Below, in pieces: positions 63,776 to 64,000 of a DNA stretch of 64,000 bases. This stretch comes from Mycobacterium sp. 1274761.0 (GTDB lineage Bacteria > Actinomycetota > Actinomycetes > Mycobacteriales > Mycobacteriaceae), in NCBI RefSeq assembly GCF_001668615.1, contig NZ_LZMC01000021.1, positions 33,112 through 97,111 of the forward strand. The letters run 5' to 3'. Numbering within the stretch: the stretch's first letter is position 1; every line of letters begins with the position of its first letter. The position numbers and the translations under genes were made by a program. Under the pieces are notes generated by a model. It made no database searches. It was given only the letters and a program-made list of their open reading frames with translations, and was not told the origin of the DNA.

Positions 63776-64000
63776 TTAGCGGTGGGCGAGCCGGTCCCGC
63801 CGGCCGAACATGGCGTCCCACGGACGGTGCCGCCGCTCGTGCACCTCGTTGGTCGGTTGGATTTCCGTCACGTCATCAGAGGCCACCGGCTCCGCCGCGG
63901 GCTCGGATGGGGCGATCGTCGAGCGCTGCGCATAACGGATGTCGCGGGCGCTGCGAATCGACAGTCGGCCCAGCGCGAGCGCGCCCAGGAAGATGATCAA
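63776..64000 (-). CDS. C-terminal part of an unidentified membrane protein (runs off the window)
   Basis: 75 codons are visible ending at TAA 63776. The first visible residues IIFLGALALGRL are hydrophobic and look like the end of a membrane helix, followed by a charged cytoplasmic tail (SARDIRYAQRSTIAPSEPAAEP, then ERRHRPWDAMFGRRDRLAHR in parts). The TTG at the very edge is probably not the start. No family recognised; clearly not PrrA. 36 nt from the kinase gene, so possibly cotranscribed. Confidence 0.6.
   Translation of the reverse strand: MIIFLGALALGRLSIRSARDIRYAQRSTIAPSEPAAEPVASDDVTEIQPTNEVHERRHRPWDAMFGRRDRLAHR

Noticed and set aside
63776..64000. Edge reading frame considered as prrA
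   Set aside because: No receiver or winged-helix motifs; the tail is a charged extension after a membrane helix.

Overview
The window is high-GC DNA from a mycobacterium, most likely an environmental or rapidly growing Mycolicibacterium-type species. The conserved backbone follows the Mycobacterium tuberculosis order from the Rv2554c region to Rv2589: ruvX-alaS-yjbQ-rarA, a transglutaminase/ATP-grasp operon, aspS, a PanE-like reductase, a YpfJ-like metallopeptidase, an Rv2578c-type radical SAM gene, hisS, a glyoxalase II-like protein, cyclophilins, relA-apt-(SBP lipoprotein)-secF-secD-yajC and gabT. Starts at GTG and TTG, 4-nt ATGA/GTGA overlaps and a LpqH-type lipoprotein fit this placement. 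I saw no rRNA, tRNA, CRISPR array or transposon.

Layout. 1-9.6 kb: DNA repair and translation genes (ruvX, alaS, rarA), small stress-type proteins, an ArsR/SRPBCC pair with a visible operator, an orphan histidine kinase and a DUF3097 protein. 9.66-15.1 kb: a tightly overlapping four-gene minus-strand operon (DUF389 membrane protein, ATP-grasp/alpha-E fusion, transglutaminase-like protein, zinc peptidase) that looks like a peptide-ligating/cleaving system. 15.2-18.9 kb: lipoprotein, then an HxlR regulator divergent from a thiolase-NmrA pair, then a frameshifted deazaflavin-type reductase overlapping aspS. 18.9-28.5 kb: aspS, PanE-like reductase, SRPBCC, type-B esterase, peptidases, a metallo-beta-lactamase fold protein and a mycofactocin-type SDR.

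28.5-33.9 kb is a first accessory metabolic unit: acyl-CoA thioesterase, TetR regulator, amidohydrolase and a two-gene acyl-CoA dehydrogenase, tied together by two copies of the same palindromic operator. 33.9-34.9 kb holds a radical SAM (SplB-like) gene that carries a perfect mycobacterial SOS box but has an in-frame amber codon just before its iron-sulfur motif. 34.9-38.8 kb contains a zinc alcohol dehydrogenase, an unusual two-gene unit behind an AT-rich leader, an MmpS-like secreted protein and a membrane protein. 38.9-48.8 kb is a second accessory catabolic island inserted before hisS: three LLM flavin enzymes, enoyl-CoA hydratase, carboxymuconolactone-decarboxylase-like protein, SDR, HpaB-type monooxygenase and a fused acyl-CoA dehydrogenase. 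Four alignable 18-bp operator-like sites lie in front of its transcription units, and it encodes a TetR regulator that appears to start at ATC. 48.9-62.4 kb returns to the conserved backbone. The right edge (62.4-64 kb) has a PrrB-like sensor kinase without an adjacent response regulator and the tail of an unidentified membrane protein.

Three reading-frame lesions (1-nt frameshift at about 18.78 kb, TAG at 34.74 kb, ATG-to-ATC at 40.97 kb) fall within about 22 kb. They may be real decay or base-calling errors.
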